Positions 1 to 9,445 of a stretch of 64,000 nucleotides of DNA are shown here, piece by piece. The stretch is taken from positions 62,001 to 126,000 of the forward strand of contig JALNYZ010000009.1 in NCBI GenBank assembly GCA_023229575.1, given 5' to 3'. How positions within the stretch are numbered: position 1 is the stretch's first letter; each line of letters opens with the position of its first letter. This DNA comes from Prolixibacteraceae bacterium. Lineage in GTDB: Bacteria; Bacteroidota; Bacteroidia; Bacteroidales; Prolixibacteraceae. The notes beneath the pieces are model-generated. The model was not told where the DNA came from. It made no database searches and was given only the letters and a program-made list of their open reading frames with translations. Both the position numbers and the translations under genes were made by a program.

Positions 1-2
1 AA

Positions 3-2876
3 TCGCTGGTAATTTCGTTTATCGGGATGAAAACACAGGAGGTTACAATAGGAAGAACTTCAACCTTCAATTTTGTCATGGAAGATGAAACGATTGGTAT
101 CGAAGATGTCGTTGTGGTGGGTTATGGAACCCAGAAAAAGGTAACAGTAACGGGTTCGGTTGCCTCAGTTAAAGGCACCGAGTTAATTAAATCCCCGGTT
201 GTCAACATGTCAACGGCACTTGTCGGAAGGGTCAGCGGAGTAACAGGGACCCAGAGCAGCGGTCAACCTGGGGCCGATGAAGCGGTTCTCCGGGTCAGGG
301 GAATTGGTACATTGTCCAGCGCTGCGGCTTCTCCCCTTGTTCTGGTTGATGGAATAGAACGTTCATTCAGCCAGTTGGATCCGAACGAAATTGAATCAAT
401 TTCGGTATTGAAAGATGCTTCATCAACCGCTGTATATGGTATTCGTGGCGCCAATGGGGTAATTATTGTCTCCACAAAAAAAGGGAAGGAAGGTAAACCA
501 ATCGTAAGCTACACAGGCAATTATTCATTACAGACCCCGGTTCGAATGCCAAAATTGCTGAATGGATATGACTATGCGCGACTGTACAATGAAGCTTTGC
601 TCAACGACAATCCGCTTGCAACCAATCTTTATACTGATGTAGAATTGCAGAAGTTCAAAGATCATAGTGATCCGCTATTTTACCCCGACACCGATTGGTT
701 GAAATTGTTTGTAAAGAAATTCAGTGGCCAAACTGCCCACAACTTAAATTTTAGCGGAGGGTCAAAAAATGTAAAATACTTTGTTTCGTTAGGCTATTTA
801 TGGCAGGACGGAATTCTTAACGAATTCATTCCCAAAAGCGATATCAGCAATAACCCTTCTTACAAGCGAACCAATTTCCGGTCCAATATTGATGTCACAG
901 TAACCCCTACCACGCAGCTAAACGTGCAATTGGGCGGATATACGTCTGTTAGGCACTCGACAGCGTTTGATAATGTTACAAATGTTTCACTTTTCGGGAT
1001 CATCACTTTTGAAAATCCAACTTCTTCGGCTGGGATATATGATGGCAAAATAATGACTTTGGACCGTTCTGGCAATCGTAGCGGTATTGTACAGTTGGCC
1101 AGTGGATTCGTTGACTATCGGGATAATAACATAACGCTAAATGTAGGGCTCACCCAAAAACTGGATATGATACTCAAGGGGCTTTCGGTAAGGACGAAAA
1201 TTGCCTACGACAATTTTTATGATTTAAGACGTGGTTTCTCCGTCACCCCAACCACATTTACCCCCTTAAAAGTTTACCCCAACGGAGTTGAGACAATTGT
1301 CTTTCGTCAAAATAGTGAATTAAACGATGTTGTTTCAGGCCCGACGGTTTCCTATGAACGTTCACGCCAGTTTTATACGGATTTGGCCCTGGAATACAGC
1401 AATTCTTTTGGTAGCCACAATGTTGGGGCAATGGTACTTTATAACCAGAAAAAAAGATTTTACCCCCTCAGATCGCCCTCTGGCGCCACATATCAATTCC
1501 CGGGCATCCCGTTAGGGTATCAGGATTTGGTGGGTCGTTTGACCTATAACTATCAGTCACGATATTTATTGGAATTCAATTTAGGCCGGAACGGTTCCGA
1601 AAATTTTCCGAAGGACCATCGTTTTGGTTGGTTTCCGGCAGTTTCGGGCGGATGGGTCGTAACCGGTGAGCCTTTTGTCAAAAAGCTGATTGGAGAAAAG
1701 GTACTCTCTTATCTGAAGTTAAGGTCCTCATATGGGGTGGTTGGAAATGACATTATGGGTGGTACCCGTTTTATGTATTACCCTGCACAGTACAACAGTG
1801 GCGGTAACGGTGTATTTGGAGTAATCCCCACCGTTTTAACTTCTTATGTAGAGGGTAAATTGGGAAATCCGGATGTAACCTGGGAAAAGAAGAAGACACT
1901 CGATATAGCTATAGAAACGAGGTTCTTCAACGACAGATTAAGTTTAATGGTTGATCGTTTTAGTGAAAGACGGGACAATATTCTTACCTCACGCAGGACA
2001 GTTCCGTCTATAGCGGCGGTTGCACTTGCTGATGCATACAATATTGGGATTGTGGAGAATAAAGGATTTGAAATTGAAGCAGGGTGGAACAGCAAAATAA
2101 AAGATTTCGGTTACTACCTTAACGGGAGCTATTCCTTCGCCCGCAACAAAATTATTTTCATGGATGAAGTCCGCAACGCCCAAAATCCTAATCTTGACAT
2201 TACCGGCCACAGCGTAGGATCAATTTTTGGGTATATCTTTGACGGTTTCCTCAACACACAGGCGGAAGTCGACGCAGCGCCCAACTATTTTGGCACCCGG
2301 CCAACTTTAGGCGACAACAAGTACAAAGATGTCAACAAAGACGGAGTGATCGACACCTATGACCAGACGGTTATCGGGAACCCAACCTTTCCTGAAGTCA
2401 CATTTAATTTGAATGGCGGCTGCTCCTACAAAGGGTTCGATTTGAGTTTCTTGCTCCAGGGGAATGGCAATGTTTCTACAGTAGTAGCAAATTACTATTA
2501 TCAACCCTTTCTGACCTATGGATCTGCGCTCGAACTTGTTTTGGACCGCTGGTACAAGGATTCTCCAGACAACAATGCGCATGCCCTCTATCCGAAAACG
2601 AGTGTAACATATTCCCGTTCACAGAATTACTATAATTCTACATTAAATATACGCGACGCTTCTTATATAAGGATAAAAAATATGGAGTTGGGGTACACCT
2701 TCTCAAAAGAGCAGATGAGAAGGTTTAACATTGGAAGTTTACGCCTTTATGTCTCGGGGCAAAACCTGATTACCTGGGATAAATTAAAGATTCTGGATCC
2801 TGAAGCTGTAACGAATGCAGGCTATAAATACGCGCAAATGGCAACTTACAACATCGGATGTAAAGTGCAATTTTAA
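3..2876 (+). CDS. SusC/RagA-type TonB-dependent receptor (5' end outside window)
   Basis: Outer-membrane, TonB-driven importer of oligosaccharides, working as a pair with the SusD that follows. The frame is open from base 3. The first visible residues (VISFIGMKTQEV) are the tail of a carboxypeptidase-D-like N-terminal extension, so the ATG at base 27 is internal and the true start lies upstream. Next come the SusC linker VVVVGYGTQKK, a plug with LVLVDGIER and ISVLKDASSTAVYG, and a long beta-barrel ending in the usual terminal phenylalanine (KVQF). Whether it has an STN signalling domain cannot be seen. The stop is 24 bases before the SusD start, so the two are surely one operon. Family assignment is certain; the glycan is not known. 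Confidence 0.96.
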   Translation, partial: SLVISFIGMKTQEVTIGRTSTFNFVMEDETIGIEDVVVVGYGTQKKVTVTGSVASVKGTELIKSPVVNMSTALVGRVSGVTGTQSSGQPGADEAVLRVRGIGTLSSAAASPLVLVDGIERSFSQLDPNEIESISVLKDASSTAVYGIRGANGVIIVSTKKGKEGKPIVSYTGNYSLQTPVRMPKLLNGYDYARLYNEALLNDNPLATNLYTDVELQKFKDHSDPLFYPDTDWLKLFVKKFSGQTAHNLNFSGGSKNVKYFVSLGYLWQDGILNEFIPKSDISNNPSYKRTNFRSNIDVTVTPTTQLNVQLGGYTSVRHSTAFDNVTNVSLFGIITFENPTSSAGIYDGKIMTLDRSGNRSGIVQLASGFVDYRDNNITLNVGLTQKLDMILKGLSVRTKIAYDNFYDLRRGFSVTPTTFTPLKVYPNGVETIVFRQNSELNDVVSGPTVSYERSRQFYTDLALEYSNSFGSHNVGAMVLYNQKKRFYPLRSPSGATYQFPGIPLGYQDLVGRLTYNYQSRYLLEFNLGRNGSENFPKDHRFGWFPAVSGGWVVTGEPFVKKLIGEKVLSYLKLRSSYGVVGNDIMGGTRFMYYPAQYNSGGNGVFGVIPTVLTSYVEGKLGNPDVTWEKKKTLDIAIETRFFNDRLSLMVDRFSERRDNILTSRRTVPSIAAVALADAYNIGIVENKGFEIEAGWNSKIKDFGYYLNGSYSFARNKIIFMDEVRNAQNPNLDITGHSVGSIFGYIFDGFLNTQAEVDAAPNYFGTRPTLGDNKYKDVNKDGVIDTYDQTVIGNPTFPEVTFNLNGGCSYKGFDLSFLLQGNGNVSTVVANYYYQPFLTYGSALELVLDRWYKDSPDNNAHALYPKTSVTYSRSQNYYNSTLNIRDASYIRIKNMELGYTFSKEQMRRFNIGSLRLYVSGQNLITWDKLKILDPEAVTNAGYKYAQMATYNIGCKVQF

Positions 2877-2900
2877 TAACAACGCTAAAGAATTGAAGAA

Positions 2901-4676
2901 ATGAAAACAAAAAATATCATCTTGAGCATTGTCCTAATGGCATCACTGCTCGTTCCAATTTCTTGCAAGGATTATTTGCAGATGCCCAAGCAAGGTTCTT
3001 TTAATAAAGATGCGGTATTTGCAAATATCAGGAATACTGAAATTTATCTATATTCACTTTATCAGTATGTCCCAAAGATACTTTATGGCTGGTCAAATCC
3101 GGCCGCTCTGAATGGTCCTTCCCGCGTAACTATTTCGGATGAGGGAATTTGCGGTCTCTATTTCTACCGGTCCAACGATGTTTATGTCGGCGCCGTTAAT
3201 TCATCATGGTTTACTACCGCGAATGGGGAAGATATTTTCAGCTGGCATTGGACGACCATTAAAAGATGTATTGTCATGTTGCAAAATATCGATAATGTTC
3301 CGGATGCAACTCCCGAAATTAAAGGGCGTTACAAAGCGGAATGTAATGCAATCATGGCCTTGGAGTATCTCGAGATGTTTAAAAGATATGGTGGGTTGCC
3401 AATCGTCAAAGATCTGATCAATTTCACGGAGAATCCGAAAATTCCCCGCGAATCGATCGATGCAACCTATAAATATATTATTTCACTGTGTGACGCCGTA
3501 ATTGCCAATCCGGATATTCCGGCAATTATAACGAACCAGATCGAATTCGGTCGCGCAACAAAGGCATGGGCCTATGGGATCAAGGCCAGGGCTGCGCTTT
3601 ATGCCGCGAGCCCGTTATTTAATTCTGCAACCCCATATCTCGATTTTGGGGAAAATAATAAACTGATCTGCTTTACAAATTACGATGTGAACAGGTGGAA
3701 AACAGCGAGGGATTATGCACTCGAAGCCATTCAGTTTTGCGAGAGTAACGGTTATGCGATGGTAACCAGCTATGGGATCAATAGAAACTACACGGTTGCT
3801 TGCGAAAAATTTCCTAATAACGGGAATACCGAATTAATCATAGCCACATTAAAGAACCCAGGTTTGGAAGAGAATGTGGCTGGTTCGGCTTTGGTCTATA
3901 CAGCCTGGAAAGCCAAGGGACTGGCTGCCGCCGGTGGCAGGAACATGGTTAACCACAATGCGGTTGAGTTTTACCGGAATACGGACGGAAGCAGTGTGAA
4001 CTGGGAACAGAAAATAACCACGGCGCCCAATGACCCGACTGCACCCTATAAAAACCTTGAACCGAGGTTTCAACAAAGTATCGGATACAATGGGGCGGTT
4101 TGGCAAACAGCACCGCTTTTGAAATTGGAATTTTTTGATCCGGGCGAGACAGGCGTAATTAGCGGTATCAATGGCATGATCAAAACTACAAATACGAGTA
4201 ATTATGGTTTTCATAAATATTTCCACGACTTTGAAGTGTCTACCGCAGGTTACATGCCTTTGAATCCGATCATGCGCCTGGCCGAGATGTACACAATCGC
4301 AGCCGAGGCTTCCAATGAATTCCAGGGGCCTAATGCAAAAGCATTTGATCTGATGGATGTTATCCGTACCCGCTCGGGTATGCCGAAACTTGACCGAACA
4401 ATGACCCAGACAAGTTTGAGGGAACTTATCAGAAATGAATGTGCCGTTGAATTTTTTGCCGAAGATCACAGGTATTTTGATCTCAAACGTTGGAAAACAC
4501 CTGAGCCATTCAAGAAAATCTACAATTTGAAGATATTAAAGTTTTTGAACAACACTTATACCTACGAGAAATACCTGTCTCAGACACGTGTATGGAACGA
4601 CTTTTGGTTCCTGCATCCATTTCCGTTAGCTGAAGTATTGAAGAATTACGGATTAATTCAAAACCCGGGGTGGTAA
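2901..4676 (+). CDS. SusD/RagB-family glycan-binding lipoprotein
   Basis: Surface lipoprotein forming the lid of the preceding SusC channel and binding the incoming glycan. The signal peptide ends in a lipobox with Cys22 followed by Lys-Asp, a typical Bacteroidota surface-export context. The 591-residue length, helical TPR-like middle, ERRxEL-like box near the C-terminus (RNECAVEFFAEDHRYFDLKRW) and final NPGW are all standard for RagB/SusD. It lies between two SusC genes with short gaps, so SusC-SusD-SusC-SusD form one transcription unit. Ligand unknown. Confidence 0.96.
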   Translation: MKTKNIILSIVLMASLLVPISCKDYLQMPKQGSFNKDAVFANIRNTEIYLYSLYQYVPKILYGWSNPAALNGPSRVTISDEGICGLYFYRSNDVYVGAVNSSWFTTANGEDIFSWHWTTIKRCIVMLQNIDNVPDATPEIKGRYKAECNAIMALEYLEMFKRYGGLPIVKDLINFTENPKIPRESIDATYKYIISLCDAVIANPDIPAIITNQIEFGRATKAWAYGIKARAALYAASPLFNSATPYLDFGENNKLICFTNYDVNRWKTARDYALEAIQFCESNGYAMVTSYGINRNYTVACEKFPNNGNTELIIATLKNPGLEENVAGSALVYTAWKAKGLAAAGGRNMVNHNAVEFYRNTDGSSVNWEQKITTAPNDPTAPYKNLEPRFQQSIGYNGAVWQTAPLLKLEFFDPGETGVISGINGMIKTTNTSNYGFHKYFHDFEVSTAGYMPLNPIMRLAEMYTIAAEASNEFQGPNAKAFDLMDVIRTRSGMPKLDRTMTQTSLRELIRNECAVEFFAEDHRYFDLKRWKTPEPFKKIYNLKILKFLNNTYTYEKYLSQTRVWNDFWFLHPFPLAEVLKNYGLIQNPGW

Positions 4677-4708
4677 GTTGTTTTTAAAAATTAATAAATC
4701 AGCAAGTT

Positions 4709-7534
4709 ATGAAACAGCGAAATACTTATATGAAACAATTGAAAGTGAAAGCAGGCATCTTCTTGTTATTCTTTGGAACTGCTTGTGCCGCTTTTGGCCA
4801 GAATGCCGCCAATGCAAAAGGTGCGAAAGAGGTTGCCGATTCGAGTTCCGTAAAAGGTGCATCGAACCTGCCGGTGAATTGGGAGAATACATCTTCCATC
4901 AGCACTGTTACGGGTAAAACTATTTATAAGGGTTCTTCCTATTCGCCGGGGAATTCACTTTACGGCCTGTTACCCGGTTTAACGGTAACACAGAGATCCG
5001 GTGAACCTGGTTTGGAGGATCCCGATTTCAGGATTCGTGGAAATGGAACGTTTGGCAACACCAATTATCCACTCGTGTTGGTAGATGGTTTTGAACACGA
5101 TTTGAATACCCTCGCATTGGAAGACATCGAGTCTATCTCTGTTTTGAAGGATGCCTCAGCATCTTTACTCTACGGAGGCAGGGCTGCCAATGGGGTCATC
5201 GTGGTAACAACCAAGCGGGGCATACAGGGAAAGGCAAAAGTATCCGTGAATGTGATGGGAGGGATGCAAAGTCCAATGGGCTCGCCAAAGTTTTTAGGAT
5301 CGGCCGATTATGCTACGATGTACAATCAGGCCCTGGCAAGTGACGGACTTCCTGCAGTGTATACCGACACACAAATTCAGGATTTTCGCACAGGTGACCC
5401 AATTTATTCACCAAATGTAGATTGGAGAAAGGAGATGGTGAGAAATAGCGCGCCGGCAACAAAAGCCAATTTTACTGTCACGGGAGGTAACAATGTCATT
5501 CAATATTATGCATCGGTAGGTTATCAGTTAATCCAAGGGATATACGATCATACCTCTAAGCACAGTGGTTACAGCACGAATGTCAACACAGGAAACATTA
5601 ATTTCAGGTCGAACATGGATATTAAGTTCACCAGCGACTTGAAAGTTAAGTTCGACATGTACGGACAGATCAGTGATAAGAATACGCCGGTAGCCAGTAC
5701 TGCCTCTATTTGGAATTCATTGAACAGTTACCCCTCTACGGTCCCCATCTATGCTTTGAAGGATTCCTTACTCGGGGGAACCTCCGTTTTTCCAATTAAC
5801 CCGATGGGTTTAATCAATGAACAGGGATATCGGAGCATCCATGAGAGGTCCTTAATATTTAATGCTTCAACAGAATATGATTTCAGAAAACTGGTCAGAG
5901 GGCTGGTAGCAGGTGTCCGGTTTGGATATGATAACTTTTACACGGTCAATTCTGCCTGGTCAAAAACTTTTGAGTCGTATACGGTTACTGGAAAAGATCC
6001 GGTCACCGGGGGGCCACTCTTAAGCGCACCATTCGGAAAAAACACCGACCTTGTTTACAGTAACCCTTCTGGAGACAATCAATCATTGAGGTTGAACCTG
6101 GACGGTTATTTGAATTACAATACCTCAATTGGATCGGATCAAAAACTTGCCGCCAAACTTGTATATCACCAGGATAAGCTGGCACTCGGGGGAGAGAGCC
6201 CATACTTCAACCAATCCCTCAGCGGAGTGGTCAACTACAATTTGAAAAATCGTTATTTGGTTGAGTTGGGACTCAATTACAGTGGAAACGAAGCATTCAA
6301 TAAAGAACATCGGTTTGCATTTTTCCCGGCTGTTTCGGCAGGATGGATCCTCTCCAATGAATCATTTTTGAAGGATAATGCGGTTATCAACTTCCTGAAA
6401 CTTCGGGCATCTACCGGTACCGTCGGGCGCAGTAACCTTGGATACCGTTTCATTTACCGCGATTATTATACAGGCGGAGGTAGTTATTTCTTTGGGACAG
6501 GTACGGCCGCAACGGGTAGTATCATGGAGAACAATCTTGCAAACCCTAATCTCACCTTCGAAAAGTCGAATAAAAGCGAAATTGGGCTGGAATCAGTTCT
6601 TTGGAAAAATGTCAGCTTTTCTGCTGTTTGGTTCTACGAGAAACGGACAAATATAGTCATCTCCCAATCCAATGTGGTCTCATCACTGGGTGGTGTCGGA
6701 TTGCAGAATGTCAATGGAGGTGAGGCAGAAAAAAGAGGTATCGAACTCTCCTTGAATATAGATAAATCATTCAAGGACTGGGGATACTTTGTCGGATTGA
6801 ACTACACAATGATGAAAAGCAAAGTGTTGTACAACGGGGAGTTGCCGGTACCGGCCGGAAGTGAGTACAATTACACAACCGGACAACCAATAGGGCAGCC
6901 CTACGGTCTTGAATTCGTGGGATTCTTCCAGTCGGCCCAGGATATTCAGTCCAGTCCGAAACAGCAATTTGGCGAGGTCAAACCCGGGGACATGAAATAC
7001 CGTGACAAAAACAACAATGGTATTGTAGACGATTACGATGTGGGCCCTATTGGCCATTCAACATTTCCCCAATCCGAAGTCGGGCTTATTTTGGGCGCTA
7101 ATTACAAAGGATTTGACATTCAGGGTGTTTTGCAGGCACAATTGGGCCGCAACATCTATTTGGGAAGCAACTCCTATGTCTATTGGCCGCTCATTAACAA
7201 CGGGAGAATCTCCACCTATGTGGACCAACCCTGGACCGAGGCAAATAAAGCAACAGCCAAATATCCGCGCCTGACAACGGTCTCTAACCCCAATAACTAC
7301 CGGGCTTCGGACTTCTGGTTAAAGAAAGCTGATTTCCTTCGTCTTCGCTCTGTTGAGATAGGTTATAATCTTCCTTCACAGATCGCATCGAAGATCAAAT
7401 TGGATAAAATCAGGCTATTCGTCAGGGGCATGAACCTGGTCACAATGAGCAGTTTTACTTATGAGGATCCGGAGACGATGGTTGGTTATCCTGCAATGAA
7501 GTCATATAACTTGGGTCTAAATGTTCAATTTTAA
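4709..7534 (+). CDS. SusC-type TonB-dependent receptor, reduced N-terminus
   Basis: Second SusC of the tandem array. After a signal peptide ending near AFGQ there is only a short low-complexity Ala/Lys/Ser stretch before the plug. I see neither an STN domain nor a carboxypeptidase-D-like domain, so it lacks the N-terminal extension most SusC proteins carry, and it probably cannot signal to a FecR protein. The plug is recognisable (PLVLVDGFEHD, IESISVLKDASASLLYGG) and the barrel ends in NVQF. The ATG at 4709 gives a leader of MKQRNTY before a second possible start at 4730 (MKQLKVKAGIF). The second would give a more ordinary signal peptide, and the sequence does not decide between them. Confidence 0.94.
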   Translation: MKQRNTYMKQLKVKAGIFLLFFGTACAAFGQNAANAKGAKEVADSSSVKGASNLPVNWENTSSISTVTGKTIYKGSSYSPGNSLYGLLPGLTVTQRSGEPGLEDPDFRIRGNGTFGNTNYPLVLVDGFEHDLNTLALEDIESISVLKDASASLLYGGRAANGVIVVTTKRGIQGKAKVSVNVMGGMQSPMGSPKFLGSADYATMYNQALASDGLPAVYTDTQIQDFRTGDPIYSPNVDWRKEMVRNSAPATKANFTVTGGNNVIQYYASVGYQLIQGIYDHTSKHSGYSTNVNTGNINFRSNMDIKFTSDLKVKFDMYGQISDKNTPVASTASIWNSLNSYPSTVPIYALKDSLLGGTSVFPINPMGLINEQGYRSIHERSLIFNASTEYDFRKLVRGLVAGVRFGYDNFYTVNSAWSKTFESYTVTGKDPVTGGPLLSAPFGKNTDLVYSNPSGDNQSLRLNLDGYLNYNTSIGSDQKLAAKLVYHQDKLALGGESPYFNQSLSGVVNYNLKNRYLVELGLNYSGNEAFNKEHRFAFFPAVSAGWILSNESFLKDNAVINFLKLRASTGTVGRSNLGYRFIYRDYYTGGGSYFFGTGTAATGSIMENNLANPNLTFEKSNKSEIGLESVLWKNVSFSAVWFYEKRTNIVISQSNVVSSLGGVGLQNVNGGEAEKRGIELSLNIDKSFKDWGYFVGLNYTMMKSKVLYNGELPVPAGSEYNYTTGQPIGQPYGLEFVGFFQSAQDIQSSPKQQFGEVKPGDMKYRDKNNNGIVDDYDVGPIGHSTFPQSEVGLILGANYKGFDIQGVLQAQLGRNIYLGSNSYVYWPLINNGRISTYVDQPWTEANKATAKYPRLTTVSNPNNYRASDFWLKKADFLRLRSVEIGYNLPSQIASKIKLDKIRLFVRGMNLVTMSSFTYEDPETMVGYPAMKSYNLGLNVQF

Positions 7535-7545
7535 AGAATAAACTT

Positions 7546-9252
7546 ATGAAATACTTTAAAAATATAGGTGCCGTTTTGGTACTGGGGATACTCTTTTCAC
7601 AGTGCAAATTCATCGATCCTGAAGAGTTTACCTTAAGATCGGCCGATCAGGTGAAAAGAAATTTTGCAAATCTTGGCGCGTTACGCGTTGCACCATTTAG
7701 TCATCTGCCAACAGGGTACAATACCATTGGAAATTCATGGCTGGCATCGGCATCCGATGAAGCTGAAGAGGTATTGGTAACCGAGTCGATCCAGAACTTC
7801 AACATCGGTAACTGGAACCAATATTCCAATCCGGATAACGTGTGGGCAAAAAATTACCAGGGAATCAGGAAAGCCAATGATTTTTCACAAATGGCAGATA
7901 CCATTACCTGGTATGAATGGAAATTGAGCAATCCTACTGCCTACAACGATCGTGTTTTTAGGACCAATTTGTGGAAGAATGAGATGTTTTTCCTGCGTGG
8001 ATTCTTCTACTTCGAACTAATAAAACGATATGGCGGGGTTCCTTTAATTAAGGAAAAATTGAACATGGCGCGACTGGATTCTATTGCCTCGATCAAAAGA
8101 AGCAGTTTTTCAGATTGCGTTGAATATATTGTTACCCAGTGCGACACTGCTGCAAAAAATTTACCGGTCACCCAGGTTGCTGCCGATTATGGCGAAATAA
8201 CCAAAGGAGCGGCCCTGGCCTTAAAAGCGCGTACTTTGCTTTACGCGGCAAGCGACCTTTTTAACAAATCAGGAAATTCAAATCCTGTTCTGGGCTATAC
8301 GGATGGCAACCGTCAACAACGGTGGATCAGGGCAGCAGAAGCCTGCAAGGCAGTGCTCGATATGGCCCCTTCAACCTATGCGTTGCATACAAATTATGGA
8401 GCATTGTTCTTGCTTGGATCGGCCTTTAACAAAGAGGTGATTTTTGAATGCCGGAGGGGTGCCCTGAATTCGTTTGAAGCAGCCAATTACTCCATTGGGT
8501 TTAATGGAGGAAGAACAGGGACCTGCCCATCGCAAAACCTGGTTGATGCTTACGAAATGAAAGACGGTACTGCATTTAGCTGGTCTAATCCTGCCCAGGC
8601 CGCAGATCCTTATTTGAACCGCGATCCCCGTCTGGCATTGACCGTTGTGCTTAACAATGCAACTTTCAATGGACGGAAAATTGAGTTATGGGAAGGTGGT
8701 AAGGATGGGTTGCCGCTCGACCGCGCTTCAAAAACCGGGTATTATCTGAGCAAATATGTGGTTCAAAATTTGGACCTCACAAAGAATCAGACATCTTATC
8801 ACCAATGGCTTAATTTCCGTTTGGCCGAGATGTACCTGAATTATGCCGAAGCCATGAACGAGGCGTTTGGACCCGACAATAAAAGCATTTATACACTAAC
8901 AGCACGTGAAGCGGTTAACCTGGTCCGTGCACGGGCCGGAGTGGTAATGCCCGCCTTTCCATTGGGTATGGCAGCGGACCAATTCAGGACCCGCCTTCGG
9001 AATGAAAGAAGGGTTGAATTAGCATTTGAAGATCACCGGTACTGGGATGTCAGACGTTGGGGCATTGGTTCCTCTGTCTTGGGAGGCGATATCAAGGGCG
9101 TAAAAATTGCCATGGTGGATCCTACCCACTTTACCTATACCCCATACCTGATTGAGACACGCACTTACAATTCTAAAATGGATCTATATCCAATACCTGA
9201 AGATGAGGTAGTAAAATCCAAGGGGAATTTAGCCCAAAACCCCGGTTGGTAG
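7546..9252 (+). CDS. SusD/RagB-family glycan-binding lipoprotein
   Basis: Partner of the reduced SusC 11 bases upstream. The signal peptide ends at Cys20 (FSQC), which would be lipidated. The 568 residues include the SusD N-terminal region (KNEMFFLRGFFYFELIKRYGG), the RNERRVELAFEDHRYWDVRRW box near the C-terminus and a terminal NPGW. Last gene of the four-gene unit; a strong terminator hairpin follows 31 bases later, so the next block is transcribed separately. Confidence 0.96.
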   Translation: MKYFKNIGAVLVLGILFSQCKFIDPEEFTLRSADQVKRNFANLGALRVAPFSHLPTGYNTIGNSWLASASDEAEEVLVTESIQNFNIGNWNQYSNPDNVWAKNYQGIRKANDFSQMADTITWYEWKLSNPTAYNDRVFRTNLWKNEMFFLRGFFYFELIKRYGGVPLIKEKLNMARLDSIASIKRSSFSDCVEYIVTQCDTAAKNLPVTQVAADYGEITKGAALALKARTLLYAASDLFNKSGNSNPVLGYTDGNRQQRWIRAAEACKAVLDMAPSTYALHTNYGALFLLGSAFNKEVIFECRRGALNSFEAANYSIGFNGGRTGTCPSQNLVDAYEMKDGTAFSWSNPAQAADPYLNRDPRLALTVVLNNATFNGRKIELWEGGKDGLPLDRASKTGYYLSKYVVQNLDLTKNQTSYHQWLNFRLAEMYLNYAEAMNEAFGPDNKSIYTLTAREAVNLVRARAGVVMPAFPLGMAADQFRTRLRNERRVELAFEDHRYWDVRRWGIGSSVLGGDIKGVKIAMVDPTHFTYTPYLIETRTYNSKMDLYPIPEDEVVKSKGNLAQNPGW

Positions 9253-9282
9253 TTTATTCGTTTATTTTGATTGGTTGATGGT

Positions 9283-9311
9283 GAGTGGCCCGAATTTGGG
9301 CCACTCATCTT
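9283..9311 (+). terminator. Rho-independent terminator after the double SusCD unit
   Basis: A perfect 9-bp stem GAGTGGCCC / GGGCCACTC (9283-9291 and 9298-9306) with a 6-nt loop is followed by ATCTTTT. It marks the end of the SusC-SusD-SusC-SusD transcript. Confidence 0.85.
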
Positions 9312-9347
9312 TTAAAAATAAGATCAATTAATTACAGATTGATTTTA

Positions 9348-9379
9348 TACAGTCACTGATTCATCTGACTGTATCTTTG
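9348..9379 (+). promoter_or_regulatory. Operator-like dyad overlapping a Bacteroidota -7 promoter box
   Basis: TACAGTCA (9348-9355) and TGACTGTA (9366-9373) form a perfect 8-bp inverted repeat with a 10-nt spacer. The right arm overlaps TATCTTTG (9372-9379), an exact match to the Bacteroidota -7 consensus TAnnTTTG. I see no good -33 TTTG at the usual distance, which would suit an activator-dependent or tightly repressed promoter. It lies 67 bases before the beta-helix lipoprotein and probably drives the block that follows. The binding protein is unknown. Confidence 0.6.
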
Positions 9380-9445
9380 CATATTGTTTAAAGTTATATC
9401 TCCGATAAACAGGTATTATGAATATAATTTATCTAAACAAAATTT

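Noticed and set aside
3849..4469. 206-codon minus-strand open frame inside the first SusD gene
   Set aside because: It is antisense to a clear SusD coding frame and its translation shows no domain or signal.
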